A stretch of 64,000 bases of DNA from Aquicoccus sp. G2-2 (GTDB lineage Bacteria > Pseudomonadota > Alphaproteobacteria > Rhodobacterales > Rhodobacteraceae). Location of the stretch: positions 1,798,001 to 1,862,000 of the forward strand of contig NZ_JAYDCK010000003.1 of the NCBI RefSeq assembly GCF_034555965.1, read 5' to 3'. Both the position numbers and the translations under genes were made by a program. The notes under the pieces were generated by a model. It saw only the letters and a list, made by a program, of their open reading frames with translations. It had not been told where the DNA came from and searched no databases. Below are positions 37,159 to 46,413 of the stretch, in pieces. Positions within the stretch are counted from its first letter, which is position 1. Each line of letters begins with the position of its first letter.

Positions 37159-38631
37159 ATGCCCCCCAACAGCCGCCCCCGCGTCCGCTTTGCCCCCTCG
37201 CCTACCGGTCATTTGCATATCGGCGGTGTGCGCACGGCGCTTTTCAACTGGCTTTATGCCCGCTCCACGGGCGGAACTTTCGTGCTGCGCATCGAAGACA
37301 CCGACCGCGCCCGCAGCACCGATGAAAGCACGCAGAACCTGCTTGAGACCCTGCGCTGGCTCGGCCTCGACTGGGACGAAGGGCCAGGTGCCGGCGGCGA
37401 CCATGGCCCATATTTTCAAACCGAACGCACCGGAATTTACGCCAAATATGCCGAACAGCTTGTCACCGAGGGCAAGGCGTATCGTTGCTATGCCACCCGC
37501 GAAGAGCTTGACGCGCTGCGCAACGCGCTGCCCCCGAAAGAGCGGGATCGCTTTGTTTATCCACATCTCTGGCGCGACAAAACGTCAGCAGACTGGATCG
37601 AGGGCGCGCCTTACGTGATCCGTTTCAAATCGCCGCTTTCCGGCGAAACCACGTATGAAGACAAGGTGTTTGGCCGCATCACGACGCCCAACGCCACGCT
37701 TCAGGATTTCGTCATCATGCGCAACGATGGCCTGCCGCTCTATAATTTCGGCGCGGTGGTCGATGACATGCTGATGGAGATCGACATCGTCGCGCGCGGC
37801 GCCGATCACATCGCCAATACCGTGCCGCAAATCCTGCTTTACCGCGCCCTTGGTGCCAAACTGCCCGAATTCGCGCATCTGCCGCTGATCCTCGCCCCCG
37901 ACCGGCGCAAGCTCTCCAAGCGCGATGGTGAACGGCTCGGCATTCCGGTTTCGGTCAGCCAGTTCCGCGAGCGCGGTTTTGCTCCGCTCGGTGTGCTCGA
38001 TTACCTTATCCGCTTCGGCTGGAGCCATGGCGATCAGGAATTGTTCACCCTTGACGACCTGATCAAGATGTTCCGCATCGAAGATGTGACCAGCTCCGAC
38101 GGCGTGTTCGACTACAAGAAATGTATCGCGATCAACCAGAAGATCATTCAGGACGATGCCTATATGGCGCTGCCTGACTATCTGGATCACCTTGCGCCGT
38201 TTCTGGCTGAGCGCGGGCTTTCCGCCGATCCTGAGACGCTGAAAAAGGCCGTTTCGCTGGCCCGCACCCGTGCGGCCACCTTTGTCGAGTGCGCCGATGG
38301 GCTGGATTATCTCATCAGTGACGATTTCACCACCGATCCACAGGCCGAGGCGGTCCTGCTCAAGCCCGGCGCGGCCGACATGCTGCGCGGTGTCGCTGGC
38401 GCGCTGGCCGCCCTTCCCGCCTTCACGACAGAGGCGATTCATGGCGCGCTTGATGGCTATGTCACCGATAACGCGCTGAAATGGAAACATTTCGGCCCGA
38501 CCATTCGAATCGCGCTCGCGGGGCGCAAAGCCACCCCGGGCCTGCCCGAGGTGATCGAAACACTGGGGCTGGTGCGGGTGCAATCCCGGCTCATTGCAGC
38601 CGCCAAACGGGCCGACGCAGCACAGGGTTAA
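37159..38631 (+). CDS. gltX: Glutamyl-tRNA synthetase
   Basis: 490 residues from ATG 37159 (MPPNSRPRVRFAPSPTG). Class I synthetase with HIGH as HLHIGG and KMSKS as KLSKRDG. FAPSPTGHLHIGGVRTALFNWL is diagnostic. Length is normal for bacterial GltX. It may charge tRNA-Glu and, if discriminating, leave tRNA-Gln to others; not decidable here. An earlier in-frame ATG at 36985 is rejected because the added 58 residues have no family similarity. Confidence 0.95.
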   Translation: MPPNSRPRVRFAPSPTGHLHIGGVRTALFNWLYARSTGGTFVLRIEDTDRARSTDESTQNLLETLRWLGLDWDEGPGAGGDHGPYFQTERTGIYAKYAEQLVTEGKAYRCYATREELDALRNALPPKERDRFVYPHLWRDKTSADWIEGAPYVIRFKSPLSGETTYEDKVFGRITTPNATLQDFVIMRNDGLPLYNFGAVVDDMLMEIDIVARGADHIANTVPQILLYRALGAKLPEFAHLPLILAPDRRKLSKRDGERLGIPVSVSQFRERGFAPLGVLDYLIRFGWSHGDQELFTLDDLIKMFRIEDVTSSDGVFDYKKCIAINQKIIQDDAYMALPDYLDHLAPFLAERGLSADPETLKKAVSLARTRAATFVECADGLDYLISDDFTTDPQAEAVLLKPGAADMLRGVAGALAALPAFTTEAIHGALDGYVTDNALKWKHFGPTIRIALAGRKATPGLPEVIETLGLVRVQSRLIAAAKRADAAQG

Positions 38632-38634
38632 GGT

Positions 38635-38650
38635 CGTGGTTAAGACCACG
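38635..38650 (+). terminator. Hairpin after gltX
   Basis: CGTGGT and ACCACG pair perfectly around TAAG, four bases after the gltX stop, followed by CCTTGC. The T tract is weak. Confidence 0.4.
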
Positions 38651-38714
38651 CCTTGCACTCTGGCGGGGCCACTGGCAGGGTCGCCCCTGACCGCATTTAA
38701 GCCCGAGGCAAGAC

Positions 38715-40259
38715 ATGACCCAAACCGGCGCAGACGCATTGGCCCGCATCCTTTCGGCAAACGGGATCGACACCTGCTTTGCCAATCCCGGCACCACTGA
38801 AATGCACCTCGTGGCCGCGCTTTCGCGCGATCACTCTATCACCAGCCATCTCTGCCTGTTCGAAGGGGTCGCCACCGGCGCGGCGGACGGCTTTGCCCGC
38901 ATGGCGCGCCGACCCGCCTGCACGCTCCTGCATCTCGGCCCCGGCCTCGCCAATGGGTTGGCCAATCTGCACAACGCGCGCAAGGCGGCCACGCCGGTGC
39001 TCAACATCGTGGGCGAACACGCGCTGCCCCATATCGCGCATGACGCGCCGCTGACCGCCGATATCGCCGGGCTGGCACGGCCCGTTTCCAAAGCCGTGGC
39101 AACGCCGAAAAGTACCGCCAATATCGCCACGCTCACCACCACCATGCTGGAAGAAATTCAGACCGCCCCGATGGGCGTTGGCACATTGATCATGCCCAAC
39201 GACATCGCCTGGGGCGAGGTCACGCCGGGCAACCCCGTGCCGGTTGCCGTTCCGGCGCCCGCCTTGCCCTCGCCGGATGCGGTGGCCGAGGCGGCGCGCG
39301 CGCTTGGTGAACCGGGCGCGCTCTTCATTCTTGGCGCGCCGCATATCACCGCCCGCGCCGTCGCGCTGGCCCATGGCATCGCCGCTGCTACCGGCGCGCG
39401 CCTGCTTGGCGAAGCCGCCATCGCGCGGCTTTCGCGCGGCGGCGATGTGCCGCTGCTCACCCGTATCCCGTTTCAGATCGACGCCGCCCTTGCCGAGCTG
39501 AAAAACACAACCCACGCCGTGCTTGCCGGGGCGCGCGCGCCGGTGGCCTTTTTCGCCTATCCCGGTCGGCCCAGCGCACTATTGCCGCAAGCCGCTCAAA
39601 CCCACACACTCTGCCCGCCCGAAAGCGACCTCGAAGCCGCGCTTGAGGCGCTGGCCACAGCCGTGGGGGCCGACGCCGCGCACGCGCCTGCTGCCCTGCC
39701 CGCGCTGATTGACGGGGCGATCACTCCTGAATCGCTTGGGCCCGCGATTGCCCACGCCTTGCCCGAACACGCCATCGTCGCCGATGAATCGGTGACCAAC
39801 GGCGCGCATCTTTATCCCGCTTGCGCAGGCGCGCCCGCGCATGACTGGATCAACAATCGCGGTGGCTCCATCGGCTATTCCATGCCGCTCGCCGTGGGCT
39901 GTGCTGCGGCCTGCCCCGACCGTCCGGTGCTTGCCGTGGTTGGCGATGGTTCGGCCAGCTACACGCCACAGGCGCTCTGGACCATGGCGCGCTCGAAGAT
40001 GAATGTCACCGTCGTCATCCTCTCCAACAGACGCTACCGTATCCTCGCCAATGAAATGTCCAACATCGGTGCGGGGGAACCGGATGCGCGCTCTGACCCG
40101 CTGCTCTCCCTCGAGGATCCCGCAATCGGCTGGGTCGAGTTGGCACAAGGCTACGGCGTGCCGGGGCAAAGCGTCTCTGATGCCGCAGCACTCAGCAAAG
40201 CCGTGGCCAAGGCGATGGCCCAACCCGGCCCGCAGTTGATCGAAGCGGTCATGGTCTGA
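38715..40259 (+). CDS. Thiamine diphosphate enzyme, acetolactate synthase-like
   Basis: 514 residues with three TPP-enzyme domains. The N-terminal Pyr domain has the catalytic Glu in LFEGVATGAADGFARM (about residue 50). The C-terminal PP domain has the TPP/metal motif GDGSASYTPQALWTMARSKMNV (about 414-435). Sequence resembles acetolactate synthase large-subunit-like and benzoylformate decarboxylase-like proteins, but no small regulatory subunit gene follows, so ilvB is not assigned. Probably a 2-oxo acid decarboxylase or carboligase of unknown substrate. Confidence 0.82.
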   Translation: MTQTGADALARILSANGIDTCFANPGTTEMHLVAALSRDHSITSHLCLFEGVATGAADGFARMARRPACTLLHLGPGLANGLANLHNARKAATPVLNIVGEHALPHIAHDAPLTADIAGLARPVSKAVATPKSTANIATLTTTMLEEIQTAPMGVGTLIMPNDIAWGEVTPGNPVPVAVPAPALPSPDAVAEAARALGEPGALFILGAPHITARAVALAHGIAAATGARLLGEAAIARLSRGGDVPLLTRIPFQIDAALAELKNTTHAVLAGARAPVAFFAYPGRPSALLPQAAQTHTLCPPESDLEAALEALATAVGADAAHAPAALPALIDGAITPESLGPAIAHALPEHAIVADESVTNGAHLYPACAGAPAHDWINNRGGSIGYSMPLAVGCAAACPDRPVLAVVGDGSASYTPQALWTMARSKMNVTVVILSNRRYRILANEMSNIGAGEPDARSDPLLSLEDPAIGWVELAQGYGVPGQSVSDAAALSKAVAKAMAQPGPQLIEAVMV

Positions 40260-40270
40260 ACCGCGCGCCT

Positions 40271-41320
40271 TCAACCGCCGCCCCTTCCGGCCCCCGGCAG
40301 CCGCTTTGCCGCAGCACCCCTGCTTTCGCGCAACGCTGGTGAGAAAAACGTGTGGCACGCCCGCCCCTTATGTTTCGAGGCGTAAAGCGCCAGGTCGGCA
40401 TCGGCAAGCATCTGCGCTGCCGTCACCTCATCATAGCTGCCTGAAAGCACCGTTCCGGCACTGGCCGAAACATGGCACAGTTGCCCGCCAAACGGGATCG
40501 GGTGTTCCAGGTCGGCAATGATCCTGTGCGCCAGTTTTTTCAGCCCCTTCTGCTCCACCAGCCCGTCAAGCAGCAGTACAAACTCATCCCCGCCAACCCG
40601 CGCCACGGTATCGGCGGCGCGGGTCTGTGCGACCATCACGCGCGCCACCTGCTGCAACACATGGTCGCCCGCCGCATGGCCCAGCGTATCGTTGACCTGC
40701 TTGAAATAATCGAGATCGACATGCATCAGCGCGAACGGGCGGCGCAGGGCGATCAGCCGCCCCAGCACATGTTCCATCGCGCGGCGGTTCTTCAACCCGG
40801 TCAACGTGTCGGTAAAGGCGCGCTCATCGGCGGCGATCATCGCGGTTTGCAACTGCGCGTTAAGCTGGCGTGACACATCCATCGCCGCCGTTTTCGCCTC
40901 CACCAGATAGAGCATCTCAACCGCAAGATCGGTGGCGGCAAAATCGGCCGCCGTCAGGTCATAATCGCGCACCGCATCGAGCACCGAAATCCCGAAGGCA
41001 AGGTTGATCACCGCGCCCGCGCCTCCGGGCAACGGCATCAGAACCCCCTTCAACCCGGTCTCGGGCGCGTCACGGAATTTCAGGTGCAGCTTGATCCCCG
41101 CGCAGGCCATGAGCGCCTCTGTCGTGGTAATCGCGCGCGGGCGGCGCAGCTCACAAAGCTCAAGAAACCGCAGCCCGATCAGCGCCTTACCCGGCCTAAT
41201 CTTGCGCAGGGTCGGACCAACGTGGCGCAGATGGCCGGTGGCGTCGATCATCACATGCGCCGGACACAGCACATCAAGCATCGGGGCCAACCCCTCTGTC
41301 ACGCCTTGCCCGCCGGTCAT
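40271..41320 (-). CDS. HNOBA-domain diguanylate cyclase
   Basis: 349 residues. Residues about 18-145 match the HNOBA domain (haem NO binding associated), otherwise known from soluble guanylate cyclases: AHVMIDATGHLRHVGPTL, LRRPRAITTTEALM, LKGVLMPLPG, ISVLDAVRDYDL. A helical linker leads to a GGDEF domain with VGGDEF at 243-247 and the inhibitory-site motif RAAD at 234-237, so product inhibition is likely retained. Synthesises c-di-GMP. It overlaps the H-NOX gene by four bases, so the pair forms a split NO/O2 sensor-cyclase. Similar pairs are known in roseobacters. Confidence 0.85.
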   Translation of the reverse strand: MTGGQGVTEGLAPMLDVLCPAHVMIDATGHLRHVGPTLRKIRPGKALIGLRFLELCELRRPRAITTTEALMACAGIKLHLKFRDAPETGLKGVLMPLPGGAGAVINLAFGISVLDAVRDYDLTAADFAATDLAVEMLYLVEAKTAAMDVSRQLNAQLQTAMIAADERAFTDTLTGLKNRRAMEHVLGRLIALRRPFALMHVDLDYFKQVNDTLGHAAGDHVLQQVARVMVAQTRAADTVARVGGDEFVLLLDGLVEQKGLKKLAHRIIADLEHPIPFGGQLCHVSASAGTVLSGSYDEVTAAQMLADADLALYASKHKGRACHTFFSPALRESRGAAAKRLPGAGRGGG

Positions 41321-41916
41321 TGCCCCGCCCCGCCCTGCCCGGCCAGCACAAAGCTGCGCCCGGTGGCAAAGCCCGCATCAATCAGCGTAATCTCGATCAT
41401 TTCTCCGCTGGCGCCCTCTCCCACGTTATGCGCAAGCAGAACCAGCGCGCCATAATCATCCGCCATGCTGCGCAACAGGCCGATCATCGCATGGCCAAAC
41501 CCGTCCAACCCGGCCGAGAACGAAAGCCTGAAACACCCGAGGCCATACTCGCTCAACTCCAGTTGCGGCAGGTCGAGATCAGAAACAGCCAGCCGCGCAC
41601 GGTCCGGCAAATCTTCGAGCGAGTGCAGAAATTCGGTGAAATCCTCTCCGCCAAAGCGCAACAATCGCCGCACCGCTTCGCTGTTTGGATGACTGACAAG
41701 ATAGGTGCCAATATCTTCCAGAACTTCCGCCACCGGACGGCCCAACTCACCGGCCACCGCATCAACAACCGCGCCGGTTGTCGCTGTGTCATAGCTCAGC
41801 ATGGCCTCAAACCCGCTCAGCCCCAGATCGCTGCGCAGCATCGCAGCTTCCCAACATACGCTTCCGTATGTGTCAATTACGAACCGCTGAATTGCCCTGT
41901 TGATCAGCCCATACAT
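41317..41916 (-). CDS. H-NOX (HNOB) haem-binding gas sensor protein
   Basis: 199-residue stand-alone H-NOX protein, cytoplasmic, expected to bind haem and sense NO or O2. The proximal haem ligand is His98 in FLHSL, followed by the conserved proline near 117. The usual haem-propionate motif YxSxR is not seen; the aligned region reads LSFSAGLDG at about 131-139. N-terminal MYGLINRAIQRFVID and C-terminal halves otherwise match. It is translationally coupled to the downstream HNOBA-GGDEF gene, its likely effector. Confidence 0.85.
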   Translation of the reverse strand: MYGLINRAIQRFVIDTYGSVCWEAAMLRSDLGLSGFEAMLSYDTATTGAVVDAVAGELGRPVAEVLEDIGTYLVSHPNSEAVRRLLRFGGEDFTEFLHSLEDLPDRARLAVSDLDLPQLELSEYGLGCFRLSFSAGLDGFGHAMIGLLRSMADDYGALVLLAHNVGEGASGEMIEITLIDAGFATGRSFVLAGQGGAGQ

Positions 41917-42022
41917 ATCGCTTCACTCACCACGCCCGTTCCCCCGGTGCAGCTTGCACCGGGCGGGCTTAACAATTCTTCAACAGGTTCAATTGTCTGA
42001 ATTTAATCGGGTCTGCACCCGC

Positions 42023-43579
42023 TCAGAAATCAGTCGGCGCGCCGCCTTCTTCCTTGCGCCGCGCCACGAAGGCTTCCAGCTCCTCACGGATCGCCGGATC
42101 CATCGCCGGTGGCTCGAATTCGGCAACGATACGCTTGTAAATGTCGTGCGCGCGCTGGGCGGTCCAGATACCACCGGCCTGATCCCACGCCTCGAAATTG
42201 CGCCAATCCGACAGAAACGGCTGATAGAACGCCTCGGTATAGCGATCCTGAGTGTGCTGAAGGCCAAAGAAATGCCCCTGCGTGCCGACCTCCTTGATCG
42301 CATCGAGCGCCAGATCGCCCTCGCCCGTGGCCCATGTGGCCGGCTCCATATAGCGTTGAAATTGCTGAAGAACCTCGCAATCCATCACGAATTTCTCCGG
42401 GCTGGCGATTAACCCGCCCTCAAGCCACCCGGCGGCGTGGTAAACCATGTTGGTGCCCGATTGCAGCGCCGCCCAGAGCGAATTCATCGTCTCCCACATC
42501 GCCTGCCCGTCGGGCACATTCGCCGCACACACCCCGGAAGAGCGCATCGGCAACTTGTAAAACCGCGCCATCTGCCCGGTCATCTGGGTCGCGCGCATGT
42601 ATTCCGGCGTGCCAAACGCAGGCGCGCCCGATTTCATATCGACGTTGGAGGTAAACGTGCCAATCGCACTCGCTGCACCGGGCCGGATCACTTGGGCCAG
42701 CGCGATGGCGATCAACCCTTCGGCGATACTCTGTGCCACGGCCCCCGCCATCGTCACCGGCGCCATCGCGCCGGCCAGCGTGAACGGCGTCACGATCACC
42801 CCCTGATTGGCCCGCGCCATCCGCATCCAGCCATCCAGCATCAGCGTGTCATGCTTGAGCGGCGAGGTGGAATTGATGTTGGTGTAAAATTTCGGCCCGG
42901 CCTCGAATTCCTCTTGGCTATGGCCCCCCGCGATGCGCACCATCTCCATCGCGTCTTCCACCCGCTCCTTGCCAAGCGAATAGGTATGCACCACCTTGTC
43001 GGTCAGCGTCAGCTTGTCGAACAGCACATCCAGATGCCGGATCGAGGCGTGAATGTCCTGCGGCTCCACCGGATAGCCGCCACAGAAATGGATACAGTTG
43101 AAATACTGGCTCAGCTTGATCAGCTCGGCGCATTGCGCGCGCGTGCCCGGCACCTTGCGCCCGGTGTCCAAGCTCCAGAAATTCGGCGGGGAGGACACAT
43201 TGCCAAACAGCAGCGTCTTGCCGCCGATGCTCAGCTTGTGCGCCGGGTTGCGCGGTGTCATTTCCCATTGTTCGGGCGCCTTGGCGATCATCTCCATGAT
43301 GAAATCACGCCCGATGCGCACCTTTTCGCCCTCGATAATCGCGCCCTGCTTGCGCAGAATCTCGATCGCGTCGGCATGAAACATCTCGATGCCGACCTCT
43401 TCGAGGATGCGCATGGCAACGTCATGAATCGCGGCGACGCCCGCCTCGTCCAGCGGTTCCGTCGGGCGGTCAAGATTCTGCGGCAACCGCCATGGCATCT
43501 GCTCGATCACCGCCGGGCCACGCCGCGCCGATTTACCGGCCCGCCCGCCACTGCGCCGTCGTGTTGCCTCTCGTCCCAT
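42023..43579 (-). CDS. MttB family trimethylamine methyltransferase-like protein
   Basis: 518 residues of the MttB superfamily, TIM-barrel corrinoid-dependent methyltransferases acting on trimethylamine or glycine betaine. The basic N-terminus (residues 1-20) is followed by the barrel starting at about 30; the central segment TLAGAMAPVTMAGAVAQ and FYTNINSTSPLKHD are typical. It is read without any in-frame TAG, so it is a non-pyrrolysine member, as are most in Rhodobacterales. No corrinoid protein or activation partner is next to it, so the substrate is not known. Confidence 0.85.
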   Translation of the reverse strand: MGREATRRRSGGRAGKSARRGPAVIEQMPWRLPQNLDRPTEPLDEAGVAAIHDVAMRILEEVGIEMFHADAIEILRKQGAIIEGEKVRIGRDFIMEMIAKAPEQWEMTPRNPAHKLSIGGKTLLFGNVSSPPNFWSLDTGRKVPGTRAQCAELIKLSQYFNCIHFCGGYPVEPQDIHASIRHLDVLFDKLTLTDKVVHTYSLGKERVEDAMEMVRIAGGHSQEEFEAGPKFYTNINSTSPLKHDTLMLDGWMRMARANQGVIVTPFTLAGAMAPVTMAGAVAQSIAEGLIAIALAQVIRPGAASAIGTFTSNVDMKSGAPAFGTPEYMRATQMTGQMARFYKLPMRSSGVCAANVPDGQAMWETMNSLWAALQSGTNMVYHAAGWLEGGLIASPEKFVMDCEVLQQFQRYMEPATWATGEGDLALDAIKEVGTQGHFFGLQHTQDRYTEAFYQPFLSDWRNFEAWDQAGGIWTAQRAHDIYKRIVAEFEPPAMDPAIREELEAFVARRKEEGGAPTDF

Positions 43580-43856
43580 CGGTCCTCTCCCTGATCGCTA
43601 TGAAACGATCATTCGACGCGCGCGAGCGATCCGCCTGTCCATTGGCGACGGGCATTGTCGGATTCAGGCCGGAAAACGGCGGGGCAGTGCGCCAACCCGA
43701 CATAAAGCCGCAATAACACCGTACGCGGCATTATTTAATTTCCGGTAAACAAGACATGGCATCGGCTGCCATACCCATCGCTGCCAACCCGCCAGCCAAG
43801 GTGCAGACCGGCCTACCTATGCGGTTTTCGCATGGTTAACCATTCGGGGCGTTGCC

Positions 43857-44573
43857 TCAGCCAAGCCCAATCAGCCGCGGAATATGCCCGATATCGGGCA
43901 AAACGACCTCCGCCAACCTGGCCAAATCGTCCGCACTGGCCAGCCCGGTCAGCACCCCGATCCGGCGCATTCCGGCCCTGCGGCCCGCCTCCAGATCATG
44001 CAGGCTGTCGCCCACCATCGCCACCCGCGCGGCTGCCAATCCGGTCTGTTTCAGGAAGGCGTTAAGCTGCCCCGGTCCCGGCTTTCCGCCGTGGCCGCTG
44101 TCGAATCCGGCAATGAAATCAAACCTGTCGCGCACCGCTGCCGCGCCAAGATGCGCCAGTGCCGGGGCGTGCGCGTCATTGGTCGCCACACCCAGCTTCA
44201 ACCCGGCCCCGCGCAGCCGGTCCAGCAACGGCGCCAATGGCACCGCTTCCGCCTGTGGAGCCTGTGCTGCTTCCTCGTTCAGCACCTCAATCAACCTCGC
44301 CAGATCATACCCCGGCAACCCCGGCAGCAAGGCCTGCGCGACCTCGTCCGGGGTTCCGGCAATCACGATGCTTTCCGGTGCAAAGCGTTGATTTTCATAG
44401 TCGAAATCAACCCGCGCGCCCAACGCCGCCGCGCGTTTTTCATCGCCGCCACTGACCCGGTTCAGAAACGCCATCGCCCAGGCTTCCCAAGTGGTGCCGA
44501 ACTCGAAAAGCGTTCCGTCCTTGTCAAAAATGATCCCGTCAAGCTCCATCGCGGGTGCCCCTTTCATGGTCAT
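43857..44573 (-). CDS. HAD-superfamily phosphatase, Gph-like
   Basis: 238 residues from ATG 44573. HAD hydrolase motif I DKDGTLFEFG at about residues 16-25, motif II VATNDAHA, motif III/IV KPGPGQL and MVGDSLHDLEAG. Likely phosphoglycolate or similar small-phosphate phosphatase, different from the HAD gene at 24.2 kb. It begins inside the stop of the DUF3572 gene (ATGA), so the two are coupled. Confidence 0.87.
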   Translation of the reverse strand: MTMKGAPAMELDGIIFDKDGTLFEFGTTWEAWAMAFLNRVSGGDEKRAAALGARVDFDYENQRFAPESIVIAGTPDEVAQALLPGLPGYDLARLIEVLNEEAAQAPQAEAVPLAPLLDRLRGAGLKLGVATNDAHAPALAHLGAAAVRDRFDFIAGFDSGHGGKPGPGQLNAFLKQTGLAAARVAMVGDSLHDLEAGRRAGMRRIGVLTGLASADDLARLAEVVLPDIGHIPRLIGLG

Positions 44574-44848
44574 GTCCAGGATACTTCCTGCCCGCCCGGC
44601 AAAACCGCACGCGCCTGTTTCGGCCTGTCATAACCAAGCCCGGCAGCATCGCAAAACCCCATGATCCAGGCATCATCCATCAACACGAAATCAAGCACCG
44701 ATCCCAGAAACTCTGCATTGCCCGCCTGCGCGCGCAAATCCTCCGCTGCAGCCCCTGACGCCCCAAGGAAAACCGGAAGCAGATCATCATTCGCCGCCAA
44801 CCACGCCAAGGCCTGCAAGGCAACAGTCTCGGCGGATTCTTGCGACAT
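44570..44848 (-). CDS. DUF3572 family protein
   Basis: About 92 residues from the ATG at 44848 (MSQESAETVALQALAWLA); other ATGs lie upstream at 44854 and 44887. The family pattern AWLAANDDLLPVFLGASG and FLDFVL-like sequence is clear. It is a small alphaproteobacterial family of unknown function. It is divergent from the PleD-like gene, which starts about 90 bases away, and overlaps the HAD gene by four bases. Confidence 0.82.
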   Translation of the reverse strand: MSQESAETVALQALAWLAANDDLLPVFLGASGAAAEDLRAQAGNAEFLGSVLDFVLMDDAWIMGFCDAAGLGYDRPKQARAVLPGGQEVSWT

Positions 44849-44937
44849 CGGCATTTGTATCGATTCCGGAAAGGTTTTGTTAACCACTCTAGTGAGAAGA
44901 TGTGGCCAGAAAACGCAGCAAATGCAAGGGAACTCCC

Positions 44938-46356
44938 GTGCCCGGCAAGATTCTCATCATCGACAACATCGCGACCAACCGGATCGTGATGAAGGTCAAA
45001 CTGGCAGCATCGTGTTATCAAGTTGCTCAGGCCGCAACCGCAGCCGAGGGGCTGGCGGTGGCCGGTGATTGGCGGCCAGACGTGATTTTATGCGCATCGC
45101 AACTGCCCGATATGCGCGTGGAGCGGTTTCTCGAAGCGATCATGGCCGATCCGAAAACGGCGCGAATTCCCGTTATTATACAGACGGCTGATCCGGAATC
45201 AGCGTCCCGCCTCGCATTGCTTTCAGCAGGCGCAAGTGACTTGCTGCTCAAACCCGGTGACGACAAGCTTCTGCTGGCACGGATGCGCTCCATCCTGAGG
45301 TTGAGCGAGATGGAGGAGGAACTCAGCCTGCGTGAACATGAACATCGTGCGCTCGGGCTGGCTGAAGACCCCGAACAATTCACCGCCCCCGGCCGCGTGG
45401 CCATTCTTGCGGCAGATATGAAAATCGCGGTGAGATGGCAAAGCCGTATCGCCCCGCACACCGCCGCTCGGATTCAGCCTTCCGGGTTCAGAGATGCTAT
45501 CCGGCATGCCGGCAACACCGTGCGCCCCGATGTGCTTGTGCTCATGCTGACATCGCAATCACGTGAAGCGGGCCTTCAGGTGTTAGCCGATCTGCGCGCC
45601 AAGACCGAAACCCGCGATTGCGGCATTATTGCGGTCGTCGAAGGGGAGCACGCGCCGAAAATCGCTGCCGAAGCCCTTGATCTCGGTGCCAATGATGTTG
45701 TCGCGGAACCCGCCGAAGCGGCAGAGATCGCGCTCAGGATCGCCCGGCAAACCATGCGAAAACGCCGGATCAAACGGCTACGCGAAGATTTGCGCGATGG
45801 GTTACGCGCTGCAATGACAGACCCGCTCACGGGTCTTTATAATCGTCGGTATGCCATTCCCCGGCTCACACAAATCGCCTCAGAGGCGGAAAAATACAGC
45901 CGCAACTATGCGGTAATGATAATCGACATTGATCATTTCAAACTCATCAATGATCAATTCGGCCATTCAGCAGGGGATTCGGTATTGATCCGGGTGGCAA
46001 ACGTGCTGAAATCCGCCCTCGGCACACAAGGTATTCTGGCGCGAATCGGCGGCGATGAATTTATAGTGACTCTGCCGAACGCAGGGCCACACGAAGCGCA
46101 ACTGATGGCAAAACGGCTGTGCCGCGCGGTTCGGGAGAGTTGTCGTCCGACTGCCGGGTCAAACCGCGCGTTGCAAGCGACCGTGAGTATCGGCGTCGCG
46201 ATGGCCTCTGCCCCGGCCCCGGCGGCGCAGGGGGACCTCCCTGCGCTGTGGCAAAGCCCCGAATTGACGCTGGAGCAGGCCGACCGGGCGCTTTACCGCG
46301 CCAAGGCGCGCGGGCGGAACCGGGTGAGTCTCGGCGCGGCGCGGTCAGCGGCCTGA
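44938..46356 (+). CDS. pleD: PleD-like diguanylate cyclase with degenerate receiver
   Basis: About 472 residues from GTG 44938 (AAGGGA upstream). Architecture is REC (about 3-120), second REC-like domain (about 153-285) and GGDEF (about 305-465), as in PleD. The GGDEF motif (371-375) is intact, so c-di-GMP synthesis is expected. The phosphoacceptor position equivalent to Asp53 of PleD is Ala53 in ILCAS, and the inhibitory RxxD site before GGDEF is absent (GTQGILARIGGDEF). An upstream ATG at 44902 is possible but lacks a better ribosome site. Control by phosphorylation is doubtful. Confidence 0.83.
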   Translation: MPGKILIIDNIATNRIVMKVKLAASCYQVAQAATAAEGLAVAGDWRPDVILCASQLPDMRVERFLEAIMADPKTARIPVIIQTADPESASRLALLSAGASDLLLKPGDDKLLLARMRSILRLSEMEEELSLREHEHRALGLAEDPEQFTAPGRVAILAADMKIAVRWQSRIAPHTAARIQPSGFRDAIRHAGNTVRPDVLVLMLTSQSREAGLQVLADLRAKTETRDCGIIAVVEGEHAPKIAAEALDLGANDVVAEPAEAAEIALRIARQTMRKRRIKRLREDLRDGLRAAMTDPLTGLYNRRYAIPRLTQIASEAEKYSRNYAVMIIDIDHFKLINDQFGHSAGDSVLIRVANVLKSALGTQGILARIGGDEFIVTLPNAGPHEAQLMAKRLCRAVRESCRPTAGSNRALQATVSIGVAMASAPAPAAQGDLPALWQSPELTLEQADRALYRAKARGRNRVSLGAARSAA

Positions 46357-46413
46357 TACTGCGGGCTCAACGGCGCGAGCCGTCGCCCCTATGCCGCCCA
46401 GCGGGTCAGCGGG

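Noticed and set aside
38715-40259. Naming the TPP enzyme ilvB
   Set aside because: No ilvN-like small subunit follows and the sequence is equally like benzoylformate decarboxylase-type enzymes.
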